64,000 nt of DNA from Streptomyces sp. QL37 (GTDB lineage Bacteria > Actinomycetota > Actinomycetes > Streptomycetales > Streptomycetaceae): positions 4,030,001-4,094,000 of the forward strand of contig NZ_PTJS01000001.1 in the NCBI RefSeq assembly GCF_002941025.1, written 5' to 3'. The first letter of the stretch is position 1. Each line of letters opens with the position of its first letter. The translations under genes were made by a program, and so were the position numbers. The notes below the pieces were generated by a model that did no database searches, had not been told where the DNA came from, and was given only the letters and a program-made list of their open reading frames with translations. Positions 36,017 to 45,200 of this stretch are shown here, piece by piece.

Positions 36017-37789
36017 GTGGAGCAGCACGGAGGCAGAGCTTCCCGTCAGGCGGATGACGGATGGTGGTCCGGCCGTCTGCACGAGCTCTGGCGTGTCGCC
36101 GAGACGGCGCAGGACGTGGCCGGGCTGTCCGATTCCCTCTACGACATGCTGCTCCGTATGCCCGGCGTACTGACCGTCGTGGGTACCCGCTGGAGCGGCG
36201 GGCTGCTGCACTACCTGCGCAGTGTCACTCTGGCGGAGCCGACGCCATCGCGCGTGGAGATCGAACAGGATTACGGCGAAGCCGGGGCCTCCAGGGCTCC
36301 GGAAGGTGATCCCACCGTCACTGTTCATGACGTGTCGGGGCTCGACGGCACCCTGCCGCATGTCCGGGTGCTGGCGGCAGCCGGAGCGTCGAGCGTGGCC
36401 GAGTGTGCCGTGCCGCTGGGGCAGGACGGCTGGGCGACGTTCCTGGTCGGCACCGCGGACAGGGACGCGGTCGACGTGACGCTGCGGACGCGGTTGAAGC
36501 AGGTGGCCGAGGTCGCCATGGTCTCGGACCTACGGATCACGGCGCGGCGCGCCGACGAGGTGCGTCAGGTGAGTGACGCCTTCCTCGCGGAGGCGTCACT
36601 GCAGATGGATTCGAGCCTCGATGTCGAAAGCACGGTGCGGCGGGTGGCTCGTACGGCCGTACCCGCCATCGCCGAGGGGTGCGTCGTGCATCTGCGTCTT
36701 CCCGAGGGACTGACGCCCGTGTCCTTCGCGCACATGGACGCCGGTGAGCAGCAGTGGCTGGGGGAGGTCGCGGCCGAGGACGCCTGGCTGACGGATGTGA
36801 TGGAGCGGGTACTCGACACCGGGCAGGCGTTGGTCCTGAAGGGTGAGGAGCTGGATGGGGGACCGTTCGGGCCCGCCTCGCCCGGGGCGGGCCGCGCCGT
36901 GCGTGCGATCAGTGTGAACCCGCTCACGGCCCGGGGCCGGGCCCTGGGCACCCTGACCTTCATCTACCACCGGGTGGTCGTGGCCGAGGGCGCCTCGCGG
37001 TTCCTCGCGGGTCTGGCGGACCGGGCCGCACTGGCCATCGACAGCAGCACCCTGTACGAGCAGCGGCGCCGTCACGTGGTCTCCCTCCAGCGTCACCTTC
37101 TCCCGCGGGAGCTGCCGCGGATCCCGGGGCTGACGCTGAGTTCGGCGTACGAGGTGGGTGAAGTCTCGCTCGACGTGGGCGGCGACTTCTACGACGCCGT
37201 GCCGGGCGCGCAGGGTGGCGTGACCCTCCTCATCGGGGACGTCTGCGGGCGCGGGGCGGAGGCGGCGGCCCTCACAGGGCTGGCCCGCCACACCCTGCGC
37301 ACCCTTCTCGAGGACGGCAGTACGCCCGAGCACGCGCTGGGGCGGCTGAACCAGGCCCTGGACAGGGAGGGCACGTCCCGCTTCGTGACGGCACTCGTAG
37401 CGGTGCTGGTACCCGACGGGGAGGGGTTCCGTGTGCGCTACCTGAGTGCCGGGCATCCGGCACCTCTGGTGCGGCGTGCGGCGGGCACGGTGGAGGAGCT
37501 CCCGGCTCACGGGGATCTGCTGGGTGTGCTGGAGGACATCGAGTACGGCTCCGGGTCGGTGGACCTGGCGCCTGGCGACGCACTGGTGATGTTCACCGAC
37601 GGAGTGACCGAGGCGAGAGCGGCCGACGGGACGTTCTTCGAATCACGTCTGCGGGATGCGGTGGCGCAGAAGGGCGCCGGCGAGGCCCAGGGGTTCGCCC
37701 AGCGGCTGGCGGAGGCCGCTGTGGACTTCCGGACGACGGGCGCCGACGACATCGCCGTGCTGGTCGCGCGGGCGGAGGCCGGCCGATGA
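36017..37789 (+). CDS. SpoIIE-type PP2C phosphatase with GAF-like sensor
   Basis: 590 residues from GTG 36017 (35990 also possible). Residues 1-180 form an N-terminal sensor, 190-345 a GAF domain (LDVESTVRRVARTAVPAIAEG), then the SpoIIE phosphatase: RRHVVSLQRHLLPRELPRIPG, VGGDFYDAV, LLIGDVCGRG, YLSAGHPAPLV and FTDGVTEAR with metal-binding Asp residues. These dephosphorylate anti-sigma antagonist proteins. The stop overlaps the next start (ATGA), so it is coupled to a response regulator. Confidence 0.88.
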   Translation: MEQHGGRASRQADDGWWSGRLHELWRVAETAQDVAGLSDSLYDMLLRMPGVLTVVGTRWSGGLLHYLRSVTLAEPTPSRVEIEQDYGEAGASRAPEGDPTVTVHDVSGLDGTLPHVRVLAAAGASSVAECAVPLGQDGWATFLVGTADRDAVDVTLRTRLKQVAEVAMVSDLRITARRADEVRQVSDAFLAEASLQMDSSLDVESTVRRVARTAVPAIAEGCVVHLRLPEGLTPVSFAHMDAGEQQWLGEVAAEDAWLTDVMERVLDTGQALVLKGEELDGGPFGPASPGAGRAVRAISVNPLTARGRALGTLTFIYHRVVVAEGASRFLAGLADRAALAIDSSTLYEQRRRHVVSLQRHLLPRELPRIPGLTLSSAYEVGEVSLDVGGDFYDAVPGAQGGVTLLIGDVCGRGAEAAALTGLARHTLRTLLEDGSTPEHALGRLNQALDREGTSRFVTALVAVLVPDGEGFRVRYLSAGHPAPLVRRAAGTVEELPAHGDLLGVLEDIEYGSGSVDLAPGDALVMFTDGVTEARAADGTFFESRLRDAVAQKGAGEAQGFAQRLAEAAVDFRTTGADDIAVLVARAEAGR

Positions 37790-38250
37790 GCGGGGCCGCC
37801 GGGGAGCAGAGGATCGATCACGACCTCGTCTGGGTGGTCGAGGACTCGGCGGAGGACGCCGAGGCCATCGCGCGGGCGCTCGGCCGCACCCATCCCGGTC
37901 TGACACTGGAATTCACCGACCGGGGGACGGGATTCGTCGAGCGGTTGCTGGAAGCCGGCCGGCGGCCCGGGCTCGTCCTTCTGGACCTCAAGCTTCCCGG
38001 CCCCGGTGGAGCCGAGGTGCTGCGGTCGATCCGTTCCCGGCGTGAACTGGACGGCGTCGCCGTAGTCGCCTTCACGTCTTCCACCGGACCGGATGCGGTG
38101 GACACGACCTATGCGGCAGGAGCCGACAGTTACATCTACAAGCCGGTCAACTTCGAACTCTTCCAGGCAGTGCTGAAAGGGGCTGTCGACTACTGGCAGA
38201 GGAGGGCGAAGGGCGAGGAAGAGGGTCCTGGCCCTCAGCCTCCTTCCTGA
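37786..38250 (+). CDS. Rcp1-like single-domain response regulator
   Basis: 154 residues, ATG overlapping the phosphatase stop. A CheY-like receiver only: VWVVEDSAEDAEAIARALG (acidic pocket), LVLLDLKLPG (phospho-acceptor Asp), AFTSS and IYKPVN (Lys). The form matches regulators partnered with phytochrome kinases. Its 3' end overlaps that of the convergent bacteriophytochrome gene by 16 bp. Confidence 0.87.
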   Translation: MSGAAGEQRIDHDLVWVVEDSAEDAEAIARALGRTHPGLTLEFTDRGTGFVERLLEAGRRPGLVLLDLKLPGPGGAEVLRSIRSRRELDGVAVVAFTSSTGPDAVDTTYAAGADSYIYKPVNFELFQAVLKGAVDYWQRRAKGEEEGPGPQPPS

Positions 38251-40517
38251 CCCAGGGTGAAGAAGAAGGTGCTCCCACGGCCTGGCTCGCTGTCGAGCCA
38301 CAGCTCACCCCCGTGGCGCTCGATGATCCGTTTGACGATCGCCAGTCCCACGCCGGTGCCGCCCCCGCGCTCGCCGGGGCCGTGCAGTCTGCGGAACAGC
38401 TCGAAGACCTCGTGCTGCTGACCGGGCGGGATGCCGATGCCGTTGTCCCGGACCACGACGGTCTGCCGCGGAGGACCGCCGGACGGTGGGCGGAGCGTGT
38501 CGACCAGCACCTCGACCGTGCGATCGTCCTGGCCGCCGGCGTACTTGGCCGCATTCACCAGGAGGTTCACCAGGACTTCGTAGAGCCGGTCCTCGTCGGC
38601 GTACACCTCCGGCAGGTCATGTCCGATGACCCGCACATGGGCCTCGGTCAGGCGTTCACCGGCCACTTCGAGTGCGGAGTCCAGCACCCGGCCCAGTGGG
38701 ACACGGGTGCGGTGCAGCCCGCCCCGGCCCAGTCGGGCGTAGTGCAGCAGCGAGTCGAGCAGGTCGTCCATCCGGCCGGCCAGTCGCCGCATGGTGTGCA
38801 ACCGGCGGACGGTGGTGGCGTCGAGCTCGGCTGCGGCGTCCTCGATGACGAAGGCCGCGGCGTTGGAGATGCCTCGAAGCGGTTCCTTGAGGTCATGGGC
38901 TGCCACGTGCGCGAACGAGTCGAGGTCGGAGTTGGTGATGCGCAGTTGTTCGTTCAGCGCCGCGAGTTCCGCCTCGTGCCGGAGCACCACTCCTGTCAGC
39001 GTGCGCCAGAGTTCCTGCGCGGTGGCTCGGTCGGTCGGTGTCCAGGGCAGGCACTGTCCGCGCACCACCGCACGGAACACGGCACCTGAGCCACGCGGGG
39101 TGAGCCGTTCGCCTCGCGGCCCGGCCTGGACGGGTCTGGAGGGGTCGGCGGCCCATCGGCGTGCGGTCGGACGGGCCCTGCGGAACCAGGCGAGGAAGTC
39201 CCCCGAGCGGCTCAGCGTCACCATCAGGACCCCTGCCGGGCCGCCTTCCGTCCCGTCGCCGGGAATGTCCGGCTCCTCCGCGAGGCGGTCCGTGCTCCAG
39301 ACCGTGCCGGGTACCGGACCTGCCGCGCGTCGCTGAAGGGCCTCCAGCAGAGCGGGTGGAACCCTCATCCCGCTGCTGGTGCCGCGGCCGCCGCGGCAGA
39401 GCACCGCACCATCGGCGTCCAGCAGCGCCCTGAAGACGTCGTCACCCGCCAGGAGCGAGTCCTCCAGGTCCGAGGTGACCCGGGAGATGATCCGCTCGAG
39501 GCGCCGGCGGGACGCGGTGAGCGCCTCGGCCTGCTCCCGTTCCTCGATCACCGCGAGCTGGAGGGAGAAGGCCACGCCGAAGAACTCACATGCCGCGCGC
39601 AGTTCCGGCGGGACGGTGAGGGCGGTGTAGCCATGACAGGCGATCAGGCCCCAGAGCTCGCCCTCCCGGAGGACGCTCACCGACATCGAGGACTTCACGC
39701 CGATGTTCCGCAGGTACTCCAGGTGGAAGCCGGACACCGTGCGCAGCACGGAGTTCGACAGATCCAGCGGCAGGCCCGAGTCGGCTCGGAGCGGAGGGTG
39801 CAGGCCCACACTGATGTCGTCCACGTCGGCGATCGCCCGGATCCAGTTGTCGCGGTAGAGCCGCCTCGCCTGGGGCGGGATGTCGCTGGCGGGGAACCAG
39901 AGTCCCAGCCAGGGCTCGCGGCCCTCGGTGACGACCTCCGCGACCACCTCTCCAGGCCCGTTCTCTCCGTCGAAGCGGTAGGCGACCACCCGGTCGAAGC
40001 CGGTCAGCGCCCGGATCTCACGGGCGGCCGCCTGACAGCACTCGGCCGCTGTCGTCGCGGACCGCAGACGCGTCAGAGCTAGCCGGACCCCCTGGTAGAA
40101 GTGCGCGAAGTGCGGCGCCGCGACGGCACGCGACTCACACTCCAGAACCAGCAAGGGCCCCTGCCGGTGCACGGTCACGTCGAACATCCGGGGAGCGCCC
40201 GCCACATCGACGGAGACAGGGAGAACCAGGCTCGCCCCATCGTGCTGAGCGCCGACCTCGAGCGCCTCGGCCCAGTGCTCGGGGGACAGCACCCGCGTGA
40301 CGGGCCCCCCGACCAGTTCCTCGGCAGCGATCCCCAGCAGGCCGGCCGTGTTCAGGGCCGCGGTGTCCACGGTGCCGGTGTCGGCCTCCACCGCGAGCAG
40401 GGTGCCGTGGGACTGGATCATGCCCAGCCGGTGGATGGGCTCCCGGACACATTCGCTGAGATCGAACCCGATGGCCGCCGCGGCCTCGGCCTCGCGCTCC
40501 GGTTCCGGCAGGGACAT
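38235..40517 (-). CDS. Bacteriophytochrome histidine kinase
   Basis: 760 residues from ATG 40517, with GGAGGA upstream. PAS domain with the bilin-attachment Cys 23 in SECVREPIHRLGMIQSHG, as in Deinococcus BphP. GAF domain with PASDIPPQARRLY and HLEYLRNIGVKSSMSVS, then a PHY-like region. HisKA carries the phospho-His in AAHDLKEPLRG, and the ATPase has NAAKYA, DNGIGIPPG and GTGVGLAIVK. Sensing of red/far-red light through biliverdin is inferred from these motifs. Its convergent neighbours 37786 and 36017 are the probable output. Confidence 0.9.
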   Translation of the reverse strand: MSLPEPEREAEAAAAIGFDLSECVREPIHRLGMIQSHGTLLAVEADTGTVDTAALNTAGLLGIAAEELVGGPVTRVLSPEHWAEALEVGAQHDGASLVLPVSVDVAGAPRMFDVTVHRQGPLLVLECESRAVAAPHFAHFYQGVRLALTRLRSATTAAECCQAAAREIRALTGFDRVVAYRFDGENGPGEVVAEVVTEGREPWLGLWFPASDIPPQARRLYRDNWIRAIADVDDISVGLHPPLRADSGLPLDLSNSVLRTVSGFHLEYLRNIGVKSSMSVSVLREGELWGLIACHGYTALTVPPELRAACEFFGVAFSLQLAVIEEREQAEALTASRRRLERIISRVTSDLEDSLLAGDDVFRALLDADGAVLCRGGRGTSSGMRVPPALLEALQRRAAGPVPGTVWSTDRLAEEPDIPGDGTEGGPAGVLMVTLSRSGDFLAWFRRARPTARRWAADPSRPVQAGPRGERLTPRGSGAVFRAVVRGQCLPWTPTDRATAQELWRTLTGVVLRHEAELAALNEQLRITNSDLDSFAHVAAHDLKEPLRGISNAAAFVIEDAAAELDATTVRRLHTMRRLAGRMDDLLDSLLHYARLGRGGLHRTRVPLGRVLDSALEVAGERLTEAHVRVIGHDLPEVYADEDRLYEVLVNLLVNAAKYAGGQDDRTVEVLVDTLRPPSGGPPRQTVVVRDNGIGIPPGQQHEVFELFRRLHGPGERGGGTGVGLAIVKRIIERHGGELWLDSEPGRGSTFFFTLGQEGG

Positions 40518-40895
40518 GTCTCCTCCCACGCACCGAGTTCTCGCCTCCGGTCCGGCCGGACGTCCGGACCGCCGCGATCCTTCCACGGCACCCTGCGGCG
40601 GAAGGGCTGCCGCGGGCGCGTGTCGGCGCTCCCCGGCGGCGGTGGGCAGCGGCTCCCTCGCTGCGGAAGCCCTGGCCGAAGGGGGCCGGACGGTGCGGCG
40701 TGACGTCCGGCGCATCGACGACCGGTCGTCGAGGGAGCCGGGGACCGCCCGAAAAGCCGGTGGCATGTCCGTCCTGATGATGTACGGCGCCGTGCTCGCC
40801 GCACTCCGGACAGGGGCGCCCTGGCTGACGGGTCGGGCCATGAGGGGGGAGCCGGTCCTGGGGTCCTCCGTTCGGTCCGGCGTGATCCGAAGGCC
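40518..40895. other. Region upstream of the phytochrome gene
   Basis: 378 bp between two leftward genes. No convincing gene on either strand; likely carries the phytochrome promoter. Confidence 0.4.
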
Positions 40896-41405
40896 CTACG
40901 TCAGGCCCTTCCGCATCAGCGTGCACATGGTCTCGTACCGGCGCAGGGATCCGTCCGGCGTCTCCACGTCCCAGGAGTCCGGCTGCCTGCCGTAGGCCAC
41001 GTAACCCAGGCGTTCGTACAGCGCCCGGGCGCGTGGGTTGCTCTCCTCCACCCCGAGTTCCGCACGCCGCAGGCCGCGTGACCTGATGCGGTCCTCCGCG
41101 GCGCGGATGAGCACGGTGCCAAAGCCGCACGACTGGAGGGCCGGGAGCACCGCGAGCTGCCACAGCGTGCCGGCGCCGGCCTCGGCCTGATAGTCGACGC
41201 CGCCGATCGCCACCGGAAGACCGGCCGGGGTGCGGACCGCGAGGTAGTCCACCTCGCCGGCCGCCGCGCGCTCCAGCTCATGGGCCACGTGGGCCAGATG
41301 GGTCGCCGAACCGGACCAGGCGCAGGCCGGCAGGTCGGCGGGCGTCAGATCACGTACGAGGACGGGGACGACGACCTCGGCCGCACCGGCCGGCGGGATG
41401 CTCAT
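40896..41405 (-). CDS. GNAT family N-acetyltransferase
   Basis: 169 residues. The acetyl-CoA-binding beta-bulge reads LWQLAVLPALQSCGFGTVLIRAAEDRI (Q/R-x-x-G-x-G/A region) and the final NPRARALYERLGYV is the classic C-terminal motif. Substrate unknown. Divergent from the next GNAT gene. Confidence 0.85.
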   Translation of the reverse strand: MSIPPAGAAEVVVPVLVRDLTPADLPACAWSGSATHLAHVAHELERAAAGEVDYLAVRTPAGLPVAIGGVDYQAEAGAGTLWQLAVLPALQSCGFGTVLIRAAEDRIRSRGLRRAELGVEESNPRARALYERLGYVAYGRQPDSWDVETPDGSLRRYETMCTLMRKGLT

Positions 41406-41577
41406 GCGCCCATCCCAGCAGGCCGATGCCGTTTCGCACAGCGGATTTCGGCGCCGGCACGAGCCGCCCGACGGTGCGGCCCGGTCGTACGAGCGGGTGG
41501 GTCTGCGTCATAGTTCTGATCGCGGGGCCAGCCCTGGCCCCCGACGGATCAGCCCGTCTTCCCTCTGCGAGGTGCAC

Positions 41578-42219
41578 GTGATCGATCGTCCGCAACCGGC
41601 CACAGGGTTCGGGATCCGCGCCGCCGACACGGACGACAGGGCTGAGATCGACCGGCTCTACGAGATCTGCGTACGAACGGCGGCGGCAGGCGAGGACGCG
41701 ACCGAGACGTTCGAGGCCCCGCGCCTTCCGGGCGAGATCTTCGTCGGCCCCTACCTGCGGTACGCACCCGAGCTCGCCTGGGTCCTCGCCCAGGCGGACC
41801 AGCCTGCCTCGGGGTACGTCCTCGGCGTCGCCGACACGGCGTCGTTCGAGCAGACCCTCGAACGGGAGTGGTGGCCCGCCCTTCGGGACCGCTACGACCC
41901 GGAAGCCGTCCGCGAGGGCACGGCGGATGCCCGGGCCTGGGAGTGGATCACCCATCCCCCCACCGCCCCGGCCGAACTGGCGGCCGCGTACCCCGCCCAC
42001 CTGCATATCGATCTACTGCCAGAGGCTCAGGGTGGTGGCGACGGCTCCCGTCTGATCCGCACCCTGCTCGGTGCGTTGCGCGCGCGAGGCGTTCGCGGCG
42101 TCCACCTCGGAGTGGGGAAGGCGAACACGCGCGCGATCGGGTTCTACCGCCACCTGGGCTTCGAGCGACTCACCGAGGGACCCGGCTCGCTCACCCTGGG
42201 AATGGACCTGCGTGCCTGA
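41578..42219 (+). CDS. GNAT family N-acetyltransferase (OGA-like)
   Basis: 213 residues from GTG 41578, with GAGG upstream. IRAADTDDRAEIDRLYEICVR, then LHIDLLPEAQGGGDGSRLIRTLLGAL (CoA site) and NTRAIGFYRHLGFERL. The long insert between strands 3 and 4 (ASFEQTLEREWWPALRDRYD) is seen in the O-GlcNAcase-associated GNAT type. Ends in a terminator shared with the convergent gene. Confidence 0.82.
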   Translation: MIDRPQPATGFGIRAADTDDRAEIDRLYEICVRTAAAGEDATETFEAPRLPGEIFVGPYLRYAPELAWVLAQADQPASGYVLGVADTASFEQTLEREWWPALRDRYDPEAVREGTADARAWEWITHPPTAPAELAAAYPAHLHIDLLPEAQGGGDGSRLIRTLLGALRARGVRGVHLGVGKANTRAIGFYRHLGFERLTEGPGSLTLGMDLRA

Positions 42220-42226
42220 CCTGCCC

Positions 42227-42265
42227 CGTCGGCCGGGATTCCGCCACTCAGGCTCCCGGCCGGCG
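42227..42265. terminator. Bidirectional terminator
   Basis: GGCCGGGA (42231-42238) and TCCCGGCC (42254-42261) with near-pairing outer bases, between convergent genes. Confidence 0.6.
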
Positions 42266-42267
42266 GT

Positions 42268-42888
42268 TCATGAGGTCTGGGCGATCTCACTGGCACCGGG
42301 GTCGGGCCACGTCTCCACAAGAGCACGCCAGTCCGGAAAGAGGGAGCCGGAGACCATCTCCCGGGCCGTCACACCGTTGAGCCAGCAGACCTGCTCGGGG
42401 CCGCCGTCGCCGGTGTCGAACAGGCAGCACACTCCGCCGCTGACGGCCGTGAGGTCGGTGAACGTCTTCCTGACGTTGGCCGACCGTGCGAACAAGCGGC
42501 TCATCCCCGACGTCGCTGCCCAGAACTCCAACGACGCGTAGCCAGGGTGCAGGAAGGACTCGAACCGGACCGTCGCGTAGACGTACCCGACCTGGATACG
42601 CCCGTCCGCCCCCGGTTCATGACCGCCCGCCTTCGCGTACTCGCTCAGTGCGTCATCGGCCTCGAACATGATGGATGTGTCGAGCTCGAAGGTGCCGCCC
42701 GTGGAGCTGTCGACCGGCTCGCTACCGAAGTTGGACGTGAACGGGAGGACGAGCCGGTCACCACCGGGCAGGGTGAGGTCGAGCGGCGGCACGCGAGAGT
42801 CCGGTGGCGCCAGCTCGGCCAGAGCGGTCAGCGCCCCGGCGACGTTCCGAGGACGCAGGTAGATGTCGTAGCCGTAGGTCAGCCCCAT
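42268..42888 (-). CDS. Conserved hypothetical protein
   Basis: 206 residues from ATG 42888 (MGLTYGYDIYLRPRNVAGAL). Polar alpha/beta protein without signal or membrane helix: LDLTLPGGDRLVLPFTSNF, YVYATVRFESFLHPGYASLEF, FTDLTAVSGGVCCLFDTGD. I do not recognise a characterised family. 95 bp upstream is the MerR gene on the same strand. Confidence 0.7.
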   Translation of the reverse strand: MGLTYGYDIYLRPRNVAGALTALAELAPPDSRVPPLDLTLPGGDRLVLPFTSNFGSEPVDSSTGGTFELDTSIMFEADDALSEYAKAGGHEPGADGRIQVGYVYATVRFESFLHPGYASLEFWAATSGMSRLFARSANVRKTFTDLTAVSGGVCCLFDTGDGGPEQVCWLNGVTAREMVSGSLFPDWRALVETWPDPGASEIAQTS

Positions 42889-42983
42889 GTCTCCCCCTCT
42901 GCCGGGCCCGCCCGCAGCCTCCCATGCCCAGCCCCCGAGGAGCCCTCGATTTCGGAGAGGTGCGCCGCCCCCGCAACCACGCT

Positions 42984-43796
42984 CTACTGCCAGGTCGCGG
43001 TGTCGGGGTCGATGCCGTGGGCACGCGCGGAGGCGTCGACGATCCGGCGGAACCACGCGGCAAGGCCGGTGCGGATGCCGTCGTAGTGGGCGGCGAATCC
43101 CGGATCGGCCTCATACATGCGGCCGAGGCAGACCTGCATCTGCCGGGTGAGGGGGAAGTACGAAGCGAAGACCTCGCGGTGCCGCTCGACGAGTCGGTCC
43201 GCCTCCGGGCTCCCAGGTGTGACGCCCGCGTCCATCGCGTCTCCGAGGGCCCGGTCGAGGGCGGCAACGGCCTCGACGACTGCTTTCCATTCCTCGGGAC
43301 CGCGAGAGGCCGAGCGCTCGGCGTACTGCAGCCACTGGGGCGTCGCTCCGTAGCGCTGACGGGCTTCGGCGGCCCAGTCCGGGTTCCATGTGGGGCCGAG
43401 GACCGCGGCCTGCTGCTCGGCGGTCAGCAACAGGCCGCGCTCATGGGCGTCGATCATCCGGTCCAGCCCTGCGCCGAGCTGCTGGAGGCGGGCGATCCGC
43501 GCCGCGACCTGGGTGCGCTGCGCGCGGAGCGCGCCCGGCACGTCTGCGGCCGAGTCGTCCAGGACCGCCCGAATCCTGTCGAGCCCGAGACCGAGCTCCC
43601 GGTAGACGACGATGCGGTGCAGACGTTCCAGATCAGCGTCGGAGTAGAGCCTGTATCCGGCAGCCGTGCGCAGTGACGGACGTGCCAGACCGATCTCGTC
43701 CCAGTGGTGCAGGGCGCGGACTGTCACGCCCAGGCGCGCCGAGACCTGCCCGACGGTCAGGTCGTCGTCGTCAGTTGCATCAGGCATGCTCGTCAT
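42984..43796 (-). CDS. MerR regulator with TipAS ligand-binding domain
   Basis: 270 residues. MerR head: LTVGQVSARLGVTVRALHHWDEIGLARPS with GYRLYSDADLERL, a coiled-coil linker, then the TipAS antibiotic-binding domain from about 150 (EEWKAVVEAVAALDRALG, FPLTRQMQVCLGRMYEADPGFAAHYD). TipA proteins respond to thiopeptides and related drugs. The ATG overlaps the end of the VOC gene (17 bp), so the two are one operon. Confidence 0.87.
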   Translation of the reverse strand: MTSMPDATDDDDLTVGQVSARLGVTVRALHHWDEIGLARPSLRTAAGYRLYSDADLERLHRIVVYRELGLGLDRIRAVLDDSAADVPGALRAQRTQVAARIARLQQLGAGLDRMIDAHERGLLLTAEQQAAVLGPTWNPDWAAEARQRYGATPQWLQYAERSASRGPEEWKAVVEAVAALDRALGDAMDAGVTPGSPEADRLVERHREVFASYFPLTRQMQVCLGRMYEADPGFAAHYDGIRTGLAAWFRRIVDASARAHGIDPDTATWQ

Positions 43797-44316
43797 TGTC
43801 GCCGGGGCCGGCGTCCGGTGGGGTGATCCCGACGGCTGCGAGGTTCCGCGCCTCCTCGCTGTCCGGGTCGAAGGGCTTCGCCGCGGTGAAGATGATCCGT
43901 GCGTTCTCGGGGGTGGTCACCGCCACATCGCGGGTGTTCCAGGGAGTGTCCCGTGGGCCCTCGACGGAGTCCGGGCGCAACGCACGGCAGGCCTCGACGA
44001 GGGGGTCGACCTGGCTGAGCACGCACGAGAAACTGAACGTGACCGCCGGTGCCTGCTCCGGCACGCCGGGCGCCGGGACGAGGAGTACGTCCTGGAACGC
44101 CCACCGGCGCAGGTGCACCACCTGGCCGGGGATGCTGAACAGCTCGATGAACCCGAGCCCGCGAATCCAGAAGTCCATGGATGCCGCCAGATCGGTCGTG
44201 GGGATCGTCACGAACGCCGGCATCCCGTAGATACCGCGGAACGGCTCCGGCGGAACCGCCTCCGGGCCGGGCTCGGGCACGGGGCTGATCTCGAACGCGT
44301 TGTAGTAGTCGCTCAT
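43780..44316 (-). CDS. VOC (glyoxalase/bleomycin resistance) superfamily protein
   Basis: 178 residues from ATG 44316 (an ATG three codons upstream is possible). GMPAFVTIPTTDLAASMDFWIRGLGF is the first beta-alpha-beta-beta-beta unit; LLVPAPGV, then AVTFSFSCVLSQVDPL complete the second. VOC proteins bind antibiotics or metals, or catalyse isomerisations. Coupled with the TipAS regulator, it may be a drug-binding resistance factor, by context only. Confidence 0.78.
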   Translation of the reverse strand: MSDYYNAFEISPVPEPGPEAVPPEPFRGIYGMPAFVTIPTTDLAASMDFWIRGLGFIELFSIPGQVVHLRRWAFQDVLLVPAPGVPEQAPAVTFSFSCVLSQVDPLVEACRALRPDSVEGPRDTPWNTRDVAVTTPENARIIFTAAKPFDPDSEEARNLAAVGITPPDAGPGDNDEHA

Positions 44317-44502
44317 GCACCCCACGGTCCGGCCTCACGCGGCGTGAGGGTCAAGCCGGTCGTGGATCTCGCGCCGCCGACGTGCGACCGAGGCCGTGGG
44401 CCCTCGCGCACGCGAGCGCGCGGGCCCCGGCCGCCGACGGGACGACAGCGAGGTGACGTTCACGCCGGGGCCCTCGTACGGCGATGCGATGTCCGCGAGT
44501 TA

Positions 44503-44516
44503 TTGACCGATCGTTC
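44503..44516. promoter_or_regulatory. TetR operator candidate upstream of the TetR gene
   Basis: TTGACCGATCGTTC shares 13 of 14 bases with the site at 45170-45185, 24 bp upstream of the TetR start. A natural autoregulatory operator. Confidence 0.6.
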
Positions 44517-44539
44517 TGCATGAGCTTAAGGTCTCCGAT

Positions 44540-45124
44540 GTGGCCAGGACCAAGGAATTCGATCCGGACACCGCGCTGCAGGCGGCCCTCAAGCTGTTCT
44601 GGCGACGCGGCTACGAGGCGACGTCGATGGCCGACCTCGTCGAGCACCTCGGTATCGGCCGCGCCAGCATCTACGCCACCTTCGGCAACAAGCACGAGCT
44701 GTACCTGAAGGCCTTGGACCGGTACGTGGAGGGGCGCGATCCGTCCCTCGTCGCCGAGCTCTCCCAGCCGGGACCCGCACTGCCCGCCGTGCGGGCGGTG
44801 GTACGCCGCTTCGCCTCGGAGGCCGCCTCCCCCGAAGGCCGGCTGACCGGCTGTCTCATCACCAACACCGCAGCGGAGCTGGCCCCGCACGACTCCGTGA
44901 TGGCGCGTCGGGTCGAGATCAGCTGGGAACACCTGGAGACCCCGCTGCACTCCGCGCTCGTGCGGGCCCAGGCCCAGGGCGAACTGCCCGATGATCGCGA
45001 CCCCCGGGCGCTGGCCCGCATGCTCCTCGTCCTGCTGCAGGGCGTACGGATCGTCGGAAAGGCCTCCAGCGATCCCGCCCGGGTGCGGGACGCAGCCGAA
45101 CAGGCACTGACCCTGCTGGACTGA
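44540..45124 (+). CDS. TetR/AcrR-family repressor
   Basis: 194 residues from GTG 44540. N-terminal HTH: ALKLFWRRGYEATSMADLVEHLGIGRASIYATFGNKHELY, then a helical ligand domain with the C-terminal GCLITNTAAELAPHD typical of AcrR subgroup regulators. It lies directly upstream of an MFS exporter and SDR gene and shares their operator, so it should control them. Confidence 0.9.
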   Translation: MARTKEFDPDTALQAALKLFWRRGYEATSMADLVEHLGIGRASIYATFGNKHELYLKALDRYVEGRDPSLVAELSQPGPALPAVRAVVRRFASEAASPEGRLTGCLITNTAAELAPHDSVMARRVEISWEHLETPLHSALVRAQAQGELPDDRDPRALARMLLVLLQGVRIVGKASSDPARVRDAAEQALTLLD

Positions 45125-45169
45125 ATCACCCCGTCCGCGACCACGGACTCTGTTTTCATGGCCAAATAA

Positions 45170-45185
45170 TTGACCGATCGATCAA
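45170..45185 (+). promoter_or_regulatory. Palindromic operator upstream of the MFS gene
   Basis: TTGACCGATCGATCAA is almost a perfect palindrome, 15 bp before the start of the MFS gene, and matches the site upstream of the TetR gene. Expected TetR binding site. Confidence 0.7.
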
Positions 45186-45200
45186 ATATGAGAGAGGATC

